A stretch of 15,357 nt of DNA from a bacterium (GCA_021794335.1 JAJYQZ010000338.1:1-15357); one strand, 5' to 3'; positions 6,723 to 13,401 are shown, counted from the stretch's first letter. Made by a program: numbers and translations. The notes: generated by a model not told the origin, from the letters alone.

Positions 6723-7913
6723 ATGTTGAGATTTTTGACGGCGGGCGAGTCTCACGGAAAGGGGCTTGTTACGATAATCGATAACTTTCCGGCGGGTGTG
6801 AAAATAGACGGGGATTTTATCGATGGAAAGTTAGCCTTACGGCAATCGGGCTACGGCAGGGGCGCAAGGCAGAAAATAGAAACCGATAAAATCGAATTTT
6901 TATCCGGCGTCAGGGGCGGATATACAACGGGTTCCCCAATATCCTTTTTTATAAAAAATAAGGACTACGAAAACTGGAAAGGAAGAATGGATGCCTATAA
7001 GCCCATTCCCGAAGAAACCAAAATCCATATTCCGAGACCAGGGCATGCAGATTTTGCCGGTTCGCTAAAATATGGTCTCGACGATATAAGAAATGTTCTT
7101 GAGCGTTCGAGCGCAAGAGAAACCGCCTCGAGGGTTGCGGTCGGGGTAATTTGCCAGATACTTTTAAAAAATTTCGGCATCGAGTTTGCTTCGGCGGTGC
7201 TTAGTATCGGCGGTGTCAATTCTGACACCTTTTTCTTCGACGCTATCGACCTTTTCGACAACGAAATTGTTAAAAATATTAACAATTCTGAACTTAGAAT
7301 GCCTTATCCCGATTTGGAAGGCAAGGCAAAAGCATTAATCGATAAGATGAAAACAGAGGGGGATACCGTGGGCGGTTTGATTGTCGCGCAGGTAAAAAAT
7401 CTTCCGATAGGTCTGGGCAGTTTTGCCCAGTGGGATGAAAAATTAGACGGGCATATTGCTATGTCTTTGATGAGTATTCAGGCAATTAAAAGCGTTGAGA
7501 TAGGTTTAGGGGTAAAGTCGGCTTTTATAAAGGGTTCCGAGTATCAGGATTCTATTTATTATAATGATAATCCCGGCAACAAAGGCAAAGTTAAAGGTTT
7601 TTATAGGAAGACCGACAATGCCGGCGGCATAGAGGGCGGAATGTCTAACGGCGGGATTATCAGCGTCAGATGCGCAATGAAGCCTATTCCGACGCTTATG
7701 AAGCCGTATCTTGATACGGTCGATTTAAAAACGGGCGAAGCCAAAAAGGCGTTTCTTGAAAGGTCTGATATTTGCGCCGTTCCCGCCGCTTCCGTCGTGG
7801 CGGAGGCCGCTTTGGCCTTTTCTATCTGCTATTTCTTCCTAAAAAAGTTCGGCGGAGACAGCCTGAACGAAATTAAAAGAAATTATGAAGGGTATGTAAA
7901 AAAATATAAATAA
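6723..7913 (+). CDS. aroC: Chorismate synthase AroC
   Basis: AroC converts 5-enolpyruvylshikimate-3-phosphate to chorismate with reduced FMN, the last shikimate-pathway step. At 396 residues it is at the upper end of the normal range. All family signatures are present: LTAGESHGKGL (residues 5-15), RQSGYGRGARQKIETD with SGVRGGYTTGSPISF, RPGHADFAGSLKYG followed by RNVLERSSARETASRVAVG, NGGIISVRCAMKPIPTL, and DICAVPAASVVAEAA near the end. The start ATG is preceded by ggcggg about nine bases upstream. It lies between folE2 and aroK; chorismate feeds p-aminobenzoate synthesis for folate as well as aromatic amino acids. Nothing in it looks broken or inserted. Confidence 0.97.
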   Translation: MLRFLTAGESHGKGLVTIIDNFPAGVKIDGDFIDGKLALRQSGYGRGARQKIETDKIEFLSGVRGGYTTGSPISFFIKNKDYENWKGRMDAYKPIPEETKIHIPRPGHADFAGSLKYGLDDIRNVLERSSARETASRVAVGVICQILLKNFGIEFASAVLSIGGVNSDTFFFDAIDLFDNEIVKNINNSELRMPYPDLEGKAKALIDKMKTEGDTVGGLIVAQVKNLPIGLGSFAQWDEKLDGHIAMSLMSIQAIKSVEIGLGVKSAFIKGSEYQDSIYYNDNPGNKGKVKGFYRKTDNAGGIEGGMSNGGIISVRCAMKPIPTLMKPYLDTVDLKTGEAKKAFLERSDICAVPAASVVAEAALAFSICYFFLKKFGGDSLNEIKRNYEGYVKKYK

Positions 7914-7929
7914 AATGCAAATAGAAAAA

Positions 7930-7958
7930 TTGACTTTTATATCTATATTGAGTAAACT
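7930..7958 (+). promoter_or_regulatory. Candidate sigma-70 promoter for the small membrane protein gene
   Basis: TTGACT (7930-7935) and TAAACT (7953-7958) are separated by 17 bp, five of six and four of six consensus matches. They lie 36 bp before the start codon of the next gene. In such AT-rich sequence chance matches are common, so this is only a candidate. Confidence 0.4.
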
Positions 7959-7993
7959 ACATTAGTATAAATATTGCTTTATGGAGAAATATT

Positions 7994-8257
7994 ATGAATA
8001 TAAACGCAAGTATAATCGATGTATTCAATGCGCTTAAAGATAAATTAGGCGAGAAGGAGGCAAAAACCGTAACCGAATACTTTGAGATTATGAATGAAAG
8101 CTGCAAAAAGGAAAGCCAAGAAAATATGTTAAAGACTTTTGCGACAAAAGATGATTTAAACAAAGCGGTATTAACGCTTATAAAATGGTTTATAGGTATT
8201 CAAATTGGATTTGTTGGAATTATAGGCTTATTATTAGAATTAATGATAAAGCGGTAG
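7994..8257 (+). CDS. Small coiled-coil protein with C-terminal membrane anchor, function unknown
   Basis: The 87-residue product is preceded by ggag seven bases before the ATG, which supports it as real. Residues 1-60 are charged and helical, including KDKLGEKEAKTVTEYF and FATKDDLNKAVL, and probably form a coiled coil. Residues about 64-84 (IKWFIGIQIGFVGIIGLLLEL) form one membrane helix, ended by a basic tail. The layout of an 'ATK-[ED]-DL' helix followed by a C-terminal membrane helix is common in small bacterial proteins of the DUF1640/CCDC90-like type, often found beside mobile or toxin-like genes, but I cannot assign it with confidence. It has its own promoter candidate and a palindromic terminator 23 bp after its stop, so it may be a single-gene unit set between aroC and aroK. 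Confidence 0.75.
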   Translation: MNINASIIDVFNALKDKLGEKEAKTVTEYFEIMNESCKKESQENMLKTFATKDDLNKAVLTLIKWFIGIQIGFVGIIGLLLELMIKR

Positions 8258-8280
8258 ATATTATTGTGTAATATATAAAG

Positions 8281-8317
8281 AAAAAAGGGGTCTGATTTAA
8301 AATCAGACCCCTTTTTT
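8281..8317. terminator. Perfect palindrome, copy 2 of gggg-tctgattt family, just upstream of aroK
   Basis: Arms 8281-8298 (six A, gggg, tctgattt) and 8300-8317 (aaatcaga, cccc, six T) surround the single centre base A at 8299; one more T follows. It lies 23 bp after the small membrane protein gene and 22 bp before the aroK ATG. It looks like an intrinsic terminator in either orientation. If it works as one, little room is left for an aroK promoter downstream of it. Confidence 0.75.
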
Positions 8318-8339
8318 TCTGAATGCGGGGCGTGAAATA

Positions 8340-8957
8340 ATGAAAACCAATATTGTGCTTATCGGATTTATGGGGGCCGGAAAAACGGAAGTCGGACGGC
8401 TTTTGGCTGAAAAAATGGGGTATAACTTTATTGACCTGGATTATATTGCGGAAAGCCGCGAGGGCATGACGATTAATGAAATATTTAAGCAAAAAGGCGA
8501 GGCTTATTTCAGGGACGCCGAAAATAAGATTTTAAAGGATTTCAAAAAAAACAAAAATAATATTTTAAGTTTCTTAAAAGAAGAAAAAAAGGGGTCTGAT
8601 TTTAAATCAGACCCCTTTTTTTTAAAATCCGGTAATTTAATTATAAACGGAGAGGATAAGTACTGGGTAATCTCCACGGGAGGGGGCATGCCGGTTTATA
8701 AAAACAATATGGAAATGCTAAAAAAATTAGGCTATGTTATATACCTTAAAGCCGACGGCAAAACGATATATCAAAGAATCAGGGCGGAAAAGAACCGTCC
8801 CGTATTGGGAGAAAGCGGTTTTAGCGAAAAGGATATTAAAAATAAACTTGACGAGCGGGAAAGATTTTATAAAAAAGCCGATATGATAATTTATACGGAT
8901 GGTTTATCGCCGCAAAGCGTTGCCGAGGAAATAGACATCTTTGTTTCAAATTTGTAA
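8340..8957 (+). CDS. aroK: Shikimate kinase AroK with an in-frame palindromic insert
   Basis: AroK phosphorylates shikimate at O3 using ATP. Visible motifs are the Walker A GFMGAGKT (residues 9-16), the shikimate-binding DLD at 32-34 and R58 (both at the E. coli AroK positions as I recall), the STGGG motif at 112-116, the lid RAEKNRPVL (148-156), and DERERFY near 171-177. The protein is 205 residues, while the family is about 170. The GGG motif is shifted by about 35 residues relative to E. coli (79-81), so the extra length is confined to residues about 69-108. Residues 82-95 of this insert are translated from a perfect palindrome (8584-8622) and read EKKGSDFKSDPFFL. The insert sits in a surface-loop position just before the glycine-rich motif, and catalytic residues on both sides are intact. 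Confidence 0.95.
   Translation: MKTNIVLIGFMGAGKTEVGRLLAEKMGYNFIDLDYIAESREGMTINEIFKQKGEAYFRDAENKILKDFKKNKNNILSFLKEEKKGSDFKSDPFFLKSGNLIINGEDKYWVISTGGGMPVYKNNMEMLKKLGYVIYLKADGKTIYQRIRAEKNRPVLGESGFSEKDIKNKLDERERFYKKADMIIYTDGLSPQSVAEEIDIFVSNL
8584..8622. repeat. Perfect palindrome, copy 3 of gggg-tctgattt family, inside aroK
   Basis: Arms 8584-8602 (seven A, gggg, tctgattt) and 8604-8622 (aaatcaga, cccc, seven T) flank centre base T at 8603. The element is open in the aroK frame and contributes KKGSDFKSDPFF. It is identical in core to copies 1 and 2, with copy 2 only about 300 bp upstream. Its GC stem and run of eight T also resemble an intrinsic terminator inside the coding region. Confidence 0.85.
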
Positions 8958-8984
8958 ATAAAATCCATTAGTTAACAAAAAAAT

Positions 8985-9011
8985 TAAAGTTTGTTTTTAA
9001 AAGGACGATAT
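8985..9011 (+). promoter_or_regulatory. Sigma-28 (FliA) promoter for flagellin
   Basis: TAAAGTTT (8985-8992) is an exact match to the sigma-28 -35 element. After exactly 11 bases comes GACGATAT (9004-9011), which matches six of eight positions of the -10 consensus GCCGATAA. It is the only such match I found in the window, and it precedes the flagellin gene, the classical late flagellar target. Transcription would start near 9018, giving a leader of about 190 nt. Confidence 0.85.
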
Positions 9012-9030
9012 ATAATCAAAGGCTATAAAA

Positions 9031-9062
9031 AAAGAAAGAGGGCGAGTTGCCTTCAATTCTTT
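9031..9062 (+). other. 5' stem-loop of the flagellin mRNA leader
   Basis: Close to the predicted transcript start the sequence AAAGAA (9031-9036) pairs with TTCTTT (9057-9062). Inside it, GAGGGC (9038-9043) pairs with GCCTTC (9049-9054) around a gagtt loop, with one G-T pair. Such a 5'-terminal hairpin could protect an abundant mRNA from decay (inference). Further downstream, an isolated perfect anti-SD match GGAGGTGA lies at 9089-9096 without a convincing gene behind it. Confidence 0.5.
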
Positions 9063-9161
9063 AAAATGTGAACTAATTAATAAAAAAGGGAGGTGAACGG
9101 GGTTAGTATTTTGACATATAGCCTTACCATTTTCATAATTCAATGTTAAATTAAACAAAAC

Positions 9162-9197
9162 TTTCGGCACGGATGCCGGAAAAATTTATCACGGAGG
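9162..9197 (+). promoter_or_regulatory. Two CsrA-like sites in the flagellin leader, the second over the Shine-Dalgarno
   Basis: A hairpin (9162-9169 with 9174-9181, loop cgga) presents the motif CACGGATG (9168-9175), with GGA mostly in the loop. A second motif CACGGAGG (9190-9197) covers the ribosome-binding site ggagg of flagellin (ATG at 9206). Both fit the CsrA/RsmA pattern CANGGANG, 22 nt apart, a spacing one CsrA dimer could bridge. The Bacillus subtilis hag leader has the same arrangement of a hairpin site plus an SD site. No csrA or fliW gene lies in this window, so function is inferred. Confidence 0.55.
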
Positions 9198-9205
9198 ATA
9201 AAGAA

Positions 9206-10261
9206 ATGTATAACGGTTTATTTATCAATTCAAACCAGTCCGCAATTATCGCGGAGAACAATCTTCAAAACACTTCTAATGCCTTAGGAACAGCGTTAAA
9301 CAGGTTATCGAGCGGCTTAAGAATAACGGGCGCTTATGTTGACCCGGCGGGTTATCAAATTGCACAAGGTTTAAATTCCACAGACCTCGGTATTAATCAG
9401 GCGACAAGAAACGCAAACAATGCTAATTCATTAGTTTCCATCGCTTCCGGCGGTCTTTCGACCATTCAGGGAATGCTTGGAACGATGCAGACGCTGGCGA
9501 CCGAGGCTGCAAACGGAACAGAAAGCTCTCAGGATTTGGCGGCGTTAAACAGCGAATATTACCAGCTTGCTTCGGAAATAACGCAGATTGCCCAATCCAA
9601 CCAGTTTAACGGGCTGCATTTATTAAATGCTGGTGCAGGATCGGCTTATGTGTCGGTAGCGGGTGCAACAACGGCAACAGCTGCCGGTGCTTTCAATTTT
9701 CAAATCGGTTATAATGCAAATACGGCTACCAATCAGATCAGTGTGACTATTAGCGGAACTCAAGCTTCACAATTAGGAATGAGTGCGGGGACAGTTACTC
9801 TTTCTTCTGGAACTCAGGTTTATACAGCAACCGAGTTTATATCCTTACAGGGTATTAATTACTATTCGGCAGCTACTAACGGACAGATATCAACTTTAGG
9901 AAATTTGGCTAATTTTACTACTTTTCAGGGTACTTCCAATGTAGGCGCTACACAAACATCTGTCGATTTATTAAATAATACCGACGCCTTAACCGCTCTT
10001 AGCGCAGTTCAGGCGGCTAATGTTCAGGTTGCGGGAATGAGTGGTCAACTTGGTTCGTATCAAAACAGGGTTACCCAGATATTAGGCAATTTGCAGACGG
10101 AAGGACAAAATACACAGGCGGCATATTCCCAGATTATGGATGTCAATTTTGCCGCAGAGATGGCAACATTCACATTACAGTCAACGCTGGCTCAATCCGG
10201 CGAGGCTATGCTTGCCCAGGCAAACTTAATCCCTCAGGGGCTTTTGACATTGCTTAGATAA
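9206..10261 (+). CDS. fliC: Flagellin, filament subunit, free of lysine
   Basis: The 351-residue product shows the flagellin N-terminal domain, with INSNQSAIIAENNLQN and LNRLSSGLRITGAYVDPAGY (residues 32-50), then the D1 helices to about residue 140. A variable, Ala/Thr/Ser/Gly-rich centre follows, and then the C-terminal domain ending MLAQANLIPQGLLTLLR. I chose the ATG at 9206 because ggagg lies eight bases upstream; an ATG 33 bases earlier is in frame but sits in a leader hairpin and would add an un-flagellin-like charged extension. The canonical LQRMREL motif reads GMLGTMQTL here, without its arginines, and the common SRI-D-D segment near the C-terminus reads SQIMDVNFA. There are no lysines and only five arginines. 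Export is through the flagellar apparatus with no signal peptide. Expression is probably by sigma-28. Confidence 0.95.
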   Translation: MYNGLFINSNQSAIIAENNLQNTSNALGTALNRLSSGLRITGAYVDPAGYQIAQGLNSTDLGINQATRNANNANSLVSIASGGLSTIQGMLGTMQTLATEAANGTESSQDLAALNSEYYQLASEITQIAQSNQFNGLHLLNAGAGSAYVSVAGATTATAAGAFNFQIGYNANTATNQISVTISGTQASQLGMSAGTVTLSSGTQVYTATEFISLQGINYYSAATNGQISTLGNLANFTTFQGTSNVGATQTSVDLLNNTDALTALSAVQAANVQVAGMSGQLGSYQNRVTQILGNLQTEGQNTQAAYSQIMDVNFAAEMATFTLQSTLAQSGEAMLAQANLIPQGLLTLLR

Positions 10262-10288
10262 TATGGCGGCGTAGGAAATAAATAGGGG

Positions 10289-10336
10289 GTATATATAGTC
10301 TGTTTATGCATCTTGCTTAATTAAGATTATATATAC
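10289..10336 (+). repeat. Long AU-rich hairpin between flagellin and flaG
   Basis: GTATATATAGTCT (10289-10301) pairs with AGATTATATATAC (10324-10336) over 13 bp with one G-T pair, around a 22-nt loop. The g-run before it can add weaker pairs with the tttc after it. It starts 27 bp after the flagellin stop. Without a clean T-run it is a poor terminator. It could stabilise the flagellin message or reduce read-through into flaG (inference). Confidence 0.55.
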
Positions 10337-10367
10337 TTTCCTGTTTATATTTATTAAGGTGATTATT

Positions 10368-10802
10368 ATGAACGGGATAGGAAGTATTACGGGGAATACC
10401 GTCAGCCAAACAAATAATTACTATATGTTCCCAAATTTAGAAAATCAAAATAACGGCAAAGTGGGTAATACTTTGCAAACGGGTAGCGCTCCGCCGCCTC
10501 CCAATAACACGCTTGCCGCCGTTAATAATCATTCTAATTCAGCAGGTTCGGCTGAAAATGGAAATAGCGGCAATCAAAAAAAATTAACCGCTCAAATGTT
10601 GCAGCAGATGCAAAAGGAGTTAGATCCCTCGCCTATGCTCCCAACCGTTTATATGCTGAGCTGGGATGGGAAAGATGGGGGCGTCGTAGTTAATATAGTC
10701 GATAATAAAACAGGCAGGGTTATAGGAACTATTCCGCCTTCGCAGGTGCTTAAATATTTAAAAAACTATAATAAAGGAATGTTTTATAACAATAAATCTT
10801 GA
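10368..10802 (+). CDS. flaG: FlaG family flagellar protein
   Basis: The 144-residue product has a low-complexity N-terminal part rich in Asn, Gly and Pro (to about residue 70). A FlaG domain follows, with the family pattern VVVNIVDNKTGRVIGTIPPS and then QVLKYLKNY (about 107-135), corresponding to the usual V-D-x-x-T-G-E-V-I-R-x-I-P-P consensus. FlaG proteins are poorly understood; they are commonly coded between flagellin and fliD and have been linked to filament length control. The ATG at 10368 is preferred over a GTG nine bases earlier because AAGGTGA (10356-10362) is correctly spaced for it. The R-to-G change in the VIR motif is unusual but not disabling as far as can be judged. Confidence 0.85.
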   Translation: MNGIGSITGNTVSQTNNYYMFPNLENQNNGKVGNTLQTGSAPPPPNNTLAAVNNHSNSAGSAENGNSGNQKKLTAQMLQQMQKELDPSPMLPTVYMLSWDGKDGGVVVNIVDNKTGRVIGTIPPSQVLKYLKNYNKGMFYNNKS

Positions 10803-10868
10803 AAATCTTAATTTTGGCTATTAATATATTCAATATAATAAGCATTAATAATTAATATTATCCTTATA

Positions 10869-10895
10869 GTCATTCCCGCGAAAGCGGGAATCCAG
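10869..10895. repeat. Mosaic hairpin repeat (GCGGG family), upstream of fliD
   Basis: Left half gtcattcccgc and right half gcgggaatccag surround a gaaa tetraloop; the stem ATTCCCGC/GCGGGAAT is 8 bp and perfect. The same 27 bases occur in inverse orientation at 12741-12767, beyond the other end of fliD. It lies 23 bp before the fliD start codon, just ahead of the gaaggtga Shine-Dalgarno. Confidence 0.85.
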
Positions 10896-10918
10896 TTTAT
10901 ATAGAAGGTGAATAAATA

Positions 10919-12673
10919 ATGTCAATATCAGGAACTACATCGGTATATCCGAATCAGGGCTTAATTACAATGGGAACAGGTCCCGCATCGGGAATTAATT
11001 ATTCCCAGATACTTGCCGCGCTGCAGCAGTACCTTTCCCAGCCTATAACGGTATTACAGACTCAAGAAGGGGTTTATAATAACCAGCTAAGCGCATGGCA
11101 GACGATAGGGACGGACTTAACGAATCTTAACAACGCCGCTCAGGCGCTGGCAAGCCCAAGCCTGCTGCAAAATTATACCGCTACTTCAAGCAATACGGGG
11201 GTTGCTACTGCCACGGCATCACCCACGGCTTTACCCGGCACATACTCTTTTACCGTTAATCAACTTGCGCAGGCTAACGAGACAGGTTCTCAAGGTGTTG
11301 CCTCGACTTCTACTACCGTGGCCGGCTCCGGAACGGGAACATTTAATATAACGGTTAACGGGACTACAACCGATGTAACATTGAATTCAACCACCGGCTA
11401 TACCTTAGCCGATTTAGCACAGGCAATAAATAATGCCAACGCCGGCGTAAGCGCCGCCATTATTAACGATGGGAGTGCCAACGACCCGTACAGGCTTGTT
11501 TTAACAAGCAATAATACAGGAACTAACAACGCTATATCGGTTACCAATAATTTATCAGGCGGCTCTGTAAACCTTAATCTTAATTCGACGACCATAAACC
11601 CGACATACTGGGTTAATCAAGCAGTTTCTACGGATGCTCTGCCATCAGATACCGGTACTTACACAGGGACGCAGACCCAAACATATACTTTTACTGCCCA
11701 GAATAGCGGGACTGTCGGAACTAATGCAATTACATACGACTGGACCAATCCTGCGGGTCAGTCCGGAAGTTTTACGGTTCCGTCAACCGAAACAGGGACA
11801 ACTTCTTATTATATAGACGGCGGCGCATCGTCAAACTCTACCAACAGCGGCATCGAGCTTACCTTTACGGCGGGTCAAACCGTATCATCGGGGGATAAGT
11901 TTTCCTTAGATGCCTTTAATCCTCAAATGGTAGCGGCTCAAAATGCCGTTATAAACTATGGAAACGATTATATAACGAGCCAGTCCAACACCGTAACTAA
12001 CGCCATACCGGGTGTTACTTTAAGTCTTGCGGGAACAGGTTCGGCATCGGTAACAGTCGCTTTAAACAGCAGCGCGATAAATTCGGATGTTAGCAGCTTT
12101 ATCTCGAGTTATAATCAGCTTATATCCGATATAAATTCACAGCTTCAGTATAATACGCAAACAAAATCCAGCGGTCCTTTAGGAGGCAGCGCAACACTTA
12201 TGACGCTAAAGAGTTCGCTTATGTCTTTTATGGGTTCCGTTGCGCCGGGTTTAACCGGCAATAACGGGCTTGCCTCGACTTACGGAATAACTGCAGACCC
12301 GTCCGGGTCGGGAAAGCTTCAGTTTAGTTCATCTACGCTCGATTCATTATTAACTTCCAGCCCGGCCCAGGCGCAACAGTATTTTAGCTCCTTGTTTGAC
12401 GGAACGCCTACGGCAAACGGCGTGGCGCAGGCAGGAGGGATGATAACCTATTTAAACAGTTACACAAATCAGGCAAACGGCATAATTCAGTATAAAAAAG
12501 CGGGAATAAACAGTAACATAACAAATTTAAATAATCAAATTTCGTTGGAGCAAAGTATGGTTCAACAGCAGATGGGCGTTTACACCCAAGAATTTTCGCA
12601 GCTTGAGTCTTACATAGGTCAAATGAATACTACCAATCAGGCTTTAACAAGTTCTATTGCCCAACTGCCGTGA
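10919..12673 (+). CDS. fliD: FliD, flagellar filament cap
   Basis: FliD forms the cap at the filament tip and guides flagellin assembly. The 584-residue product has the FliD N-terminal domain (about 15-120, with GINYSQILAALQQYLSQPI and YSFTVNQLAQAN). A long Ser/Thr/Asn/Gly-rich surface-exposed middle follows (about 120-330). The FliD C-terminal domain (about 340-580) includes VISSYNQ-like FISSYNQLISDINSQL, LASTYGITADPSGSGKLQF and a C-terminal coiled coil, NSNITNLNNQISLEQSMV. The start is supported by gaaggtga seven bases before the ATG. Basic residues are very scarce (six Lys, one Arg), as in the flagellin. It lies between flaG and fliS, the normal late-flagellar order, and is bracketed by two inverted copies of the GCGGG hairpin repeat. 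Confidence 0.95.
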   Translation: MSISGTTSVYPNQGLITMGTGPASGINYSQILAALQQYLSQPITVLQTQEGVYNNQLSAWQTIGTDLTNLNNAAQALASPSLLQNYTATSSNTGVATATASPTALPGTYSFTVNQLAQANETGSQGVASTSTTVAGSGTGTFNITVNGTTTDVTLNSTTGYTLADLAQAINNANAGVSAAIINDGSANDPYRLVLTSNNTGTNNAISVTNNLSGGSVNLNLNSTTINPTYWVNQAVSTDALPSDTGTYTGTQTQTYTFTAQNSGTVGTNAITYDWTNPAGQSGSFTVPSTETGTTSYYIDGGASSNSTNSGIELTFTAGQTVSSGDKFSLDAFNPQMVAAQNAVINYGNDYITSQSNTVTNAIPGVTLSLAGTGSASVTVALNSSAINSDVSSFISSYNQLISDINSQLQYNTQTKSSGPLGGSATLMTLKSSLMSFMGSVAPGLTGNNGLASTYGITADPSGSGKLQFSSSTLDSLLTSSPAQAQQYFSSLFDGTPTANGVAQAGGMITYLNSYTNQANGIIQYKKAGINSNITNLNNQISLEQSMVQQQMGVYTQEFSQLESYIGQMNTTNQALTSSIAQLP

Positions 12674-12740
12674 TTGGCGTATGAATATTGGCCTGCAATG
12701 AACTTTTAGTTTCCTTAATCTTGCATTATAAATTTATTTT

Positions 12741-12767
12741 CTGGATTCCCGCTTTCGCGGGAATGAC
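12741..12767. repeat. Mosaic hairpin repeat (GCGGG family), downstream of fliD, inverted copy
   Basis: Left half ctggattcccgc and right half gcgggaatgac surround a tttc loop. The 27 bases are the exact reverse complement of 10869-10895. It lies 67 bp after the fliD stop and could act in mRNA 3'-end protection. The rest of the 261-bp fliD-fliS gap holds a second repeat (12799-12827), a small hairpin AATAGAAA/TTTCTATT (12839-12865) and AT-rich sequence without a gene. Confidence 0.85.
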
Positions 12768-12798
12768 ACTGCAGAGATTGAGGTTTTGACCCAAAAGG

Positions 12799-12827
12799 TG
12801 TCCCAACCCGCTTCAGCGGGAATCCAG
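12799..12827. repeat. Mosaic hairpin repeat (GCGGG family), hybrid copy
   Basis: Left half tgtcccaacccgc and right half gcgggaatccag surround a ttca loop. The left arm equals the inverted right arm of the copies at 6652 and 15083, and the right arm equals that of the copy at 10869. Together with the copy 31 bp upstream it makes an 87-bp unit (12741-12827) whose outer ends, ctggattcccgc and gcgggaatccag, are perfect inverted repeats. Confidence 0.8.
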
Positions 12828-12934
12828 AATTTACGTAAAATAGAAACATTTAAATATTTTCTATTGCAGGATTAAGGTGGTTTGTATTAATTATTAATTA
12901 TAAATTTATTAATATATTATGAGGGAGTAAAATT

Positions 12935-13393
12935 ATGCAGAATGGCGGTTATGATAATTACCAGGGTGTCGACGCCCTTACGGCGGATCAGGGAAAACTT
13001 ATTTTAATGGCTTACGAGGGGACGATAAATTTCGTAAAAATAGCTAAAGAAAAATTAATGGCAAACGATTATGCAGGGAAATCCATAAATATATCCAATG
13101 CCGTTGCAATTATAAATGAACTCAGGAGTAGGATAGATATAGAAAAAGGCGGCGAGACGGCTAAAAATTTGAATAATTTATATATTTTTTTATCAATGCA
13201 TTTAACCACGGCCAATTTAAAAAAGGATGCTCATAAAATGGACGAGGCTATAGAAATTCTTGAAAATTTATATAACGGCTGGGTCAATATTATCGAAACG
13301 GAAAAGAAAAAGGCCGGAGACGCTGCCGCTAATGTCCATAATGAAAAGAATAAAATAGAGTCCGTTCAATTTACCGCTAATGTTATGGCATAG
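12935..13393 (+). CDS. fliS: FliS, flagellin export chaperone
   Basis: FliS binds the C-terminal helices of flagellin in the cytoplasm and prevents early polymerisation before export. The 152-residue helical product shows the family pattern: LTADQGKLILMAYEGTINFV (where most homologues have LYDGAI), ISNAVAIINELRSRIDIEKG, AKNLNNLYIFLSMHLTTANL and ILENLYNGWVNII (about 110-122). It is somewhat longer than the usual 120-135 residues because of a charged C-terminal tail (about 123-152) without a known motif. gaggga lies eight bases before the ATG. It follows fliD and its stop is eight bases before the next gene. Confidence 0.94.
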   Translation: MQNGGYDNYQGVDALTADQGKLILMAYEGTINFVKIAKEKLMANDYAGKSINISNAVAIINELRSRIDIEKGGETAKNLNNLYIFLSMHLTTANLKKDAHKMDEAIEILENLYNGWVNIIETEKKKAGDAAANVHNEKNKIESVQFTANVMA

Positions 13394-13401
13394 TCATAAT
13401 A

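Noticed and set aside
8504..8689. Minus-strand frame in aroK also encoding KKGSDLKSDPFF
   Set aside because: It exists because the palindrome reads nearly the same on both strands. This is a property of the element and not evidence of a gene.
9173..9205. Upstream in-frame ATG for flagellin
   Set aside because: It lies in a leader hairpin without a Shine-Dalgarno and adds a charged 11-residue extension unlike flagellins; the ATG at 9206 has ggagg at correct spacing.
10289..10336. Intrinsic terminator after flagellin
   Set aside because: The stem is AU-rich and is followed by ctttcctg rather than a T-run; kept only as a hairpin.
10871..12827. CRISPR-like repeats
   Set aside because: The GCGGG hairpins are dispersed, in both orientations, with genes between them and no regular spacers.
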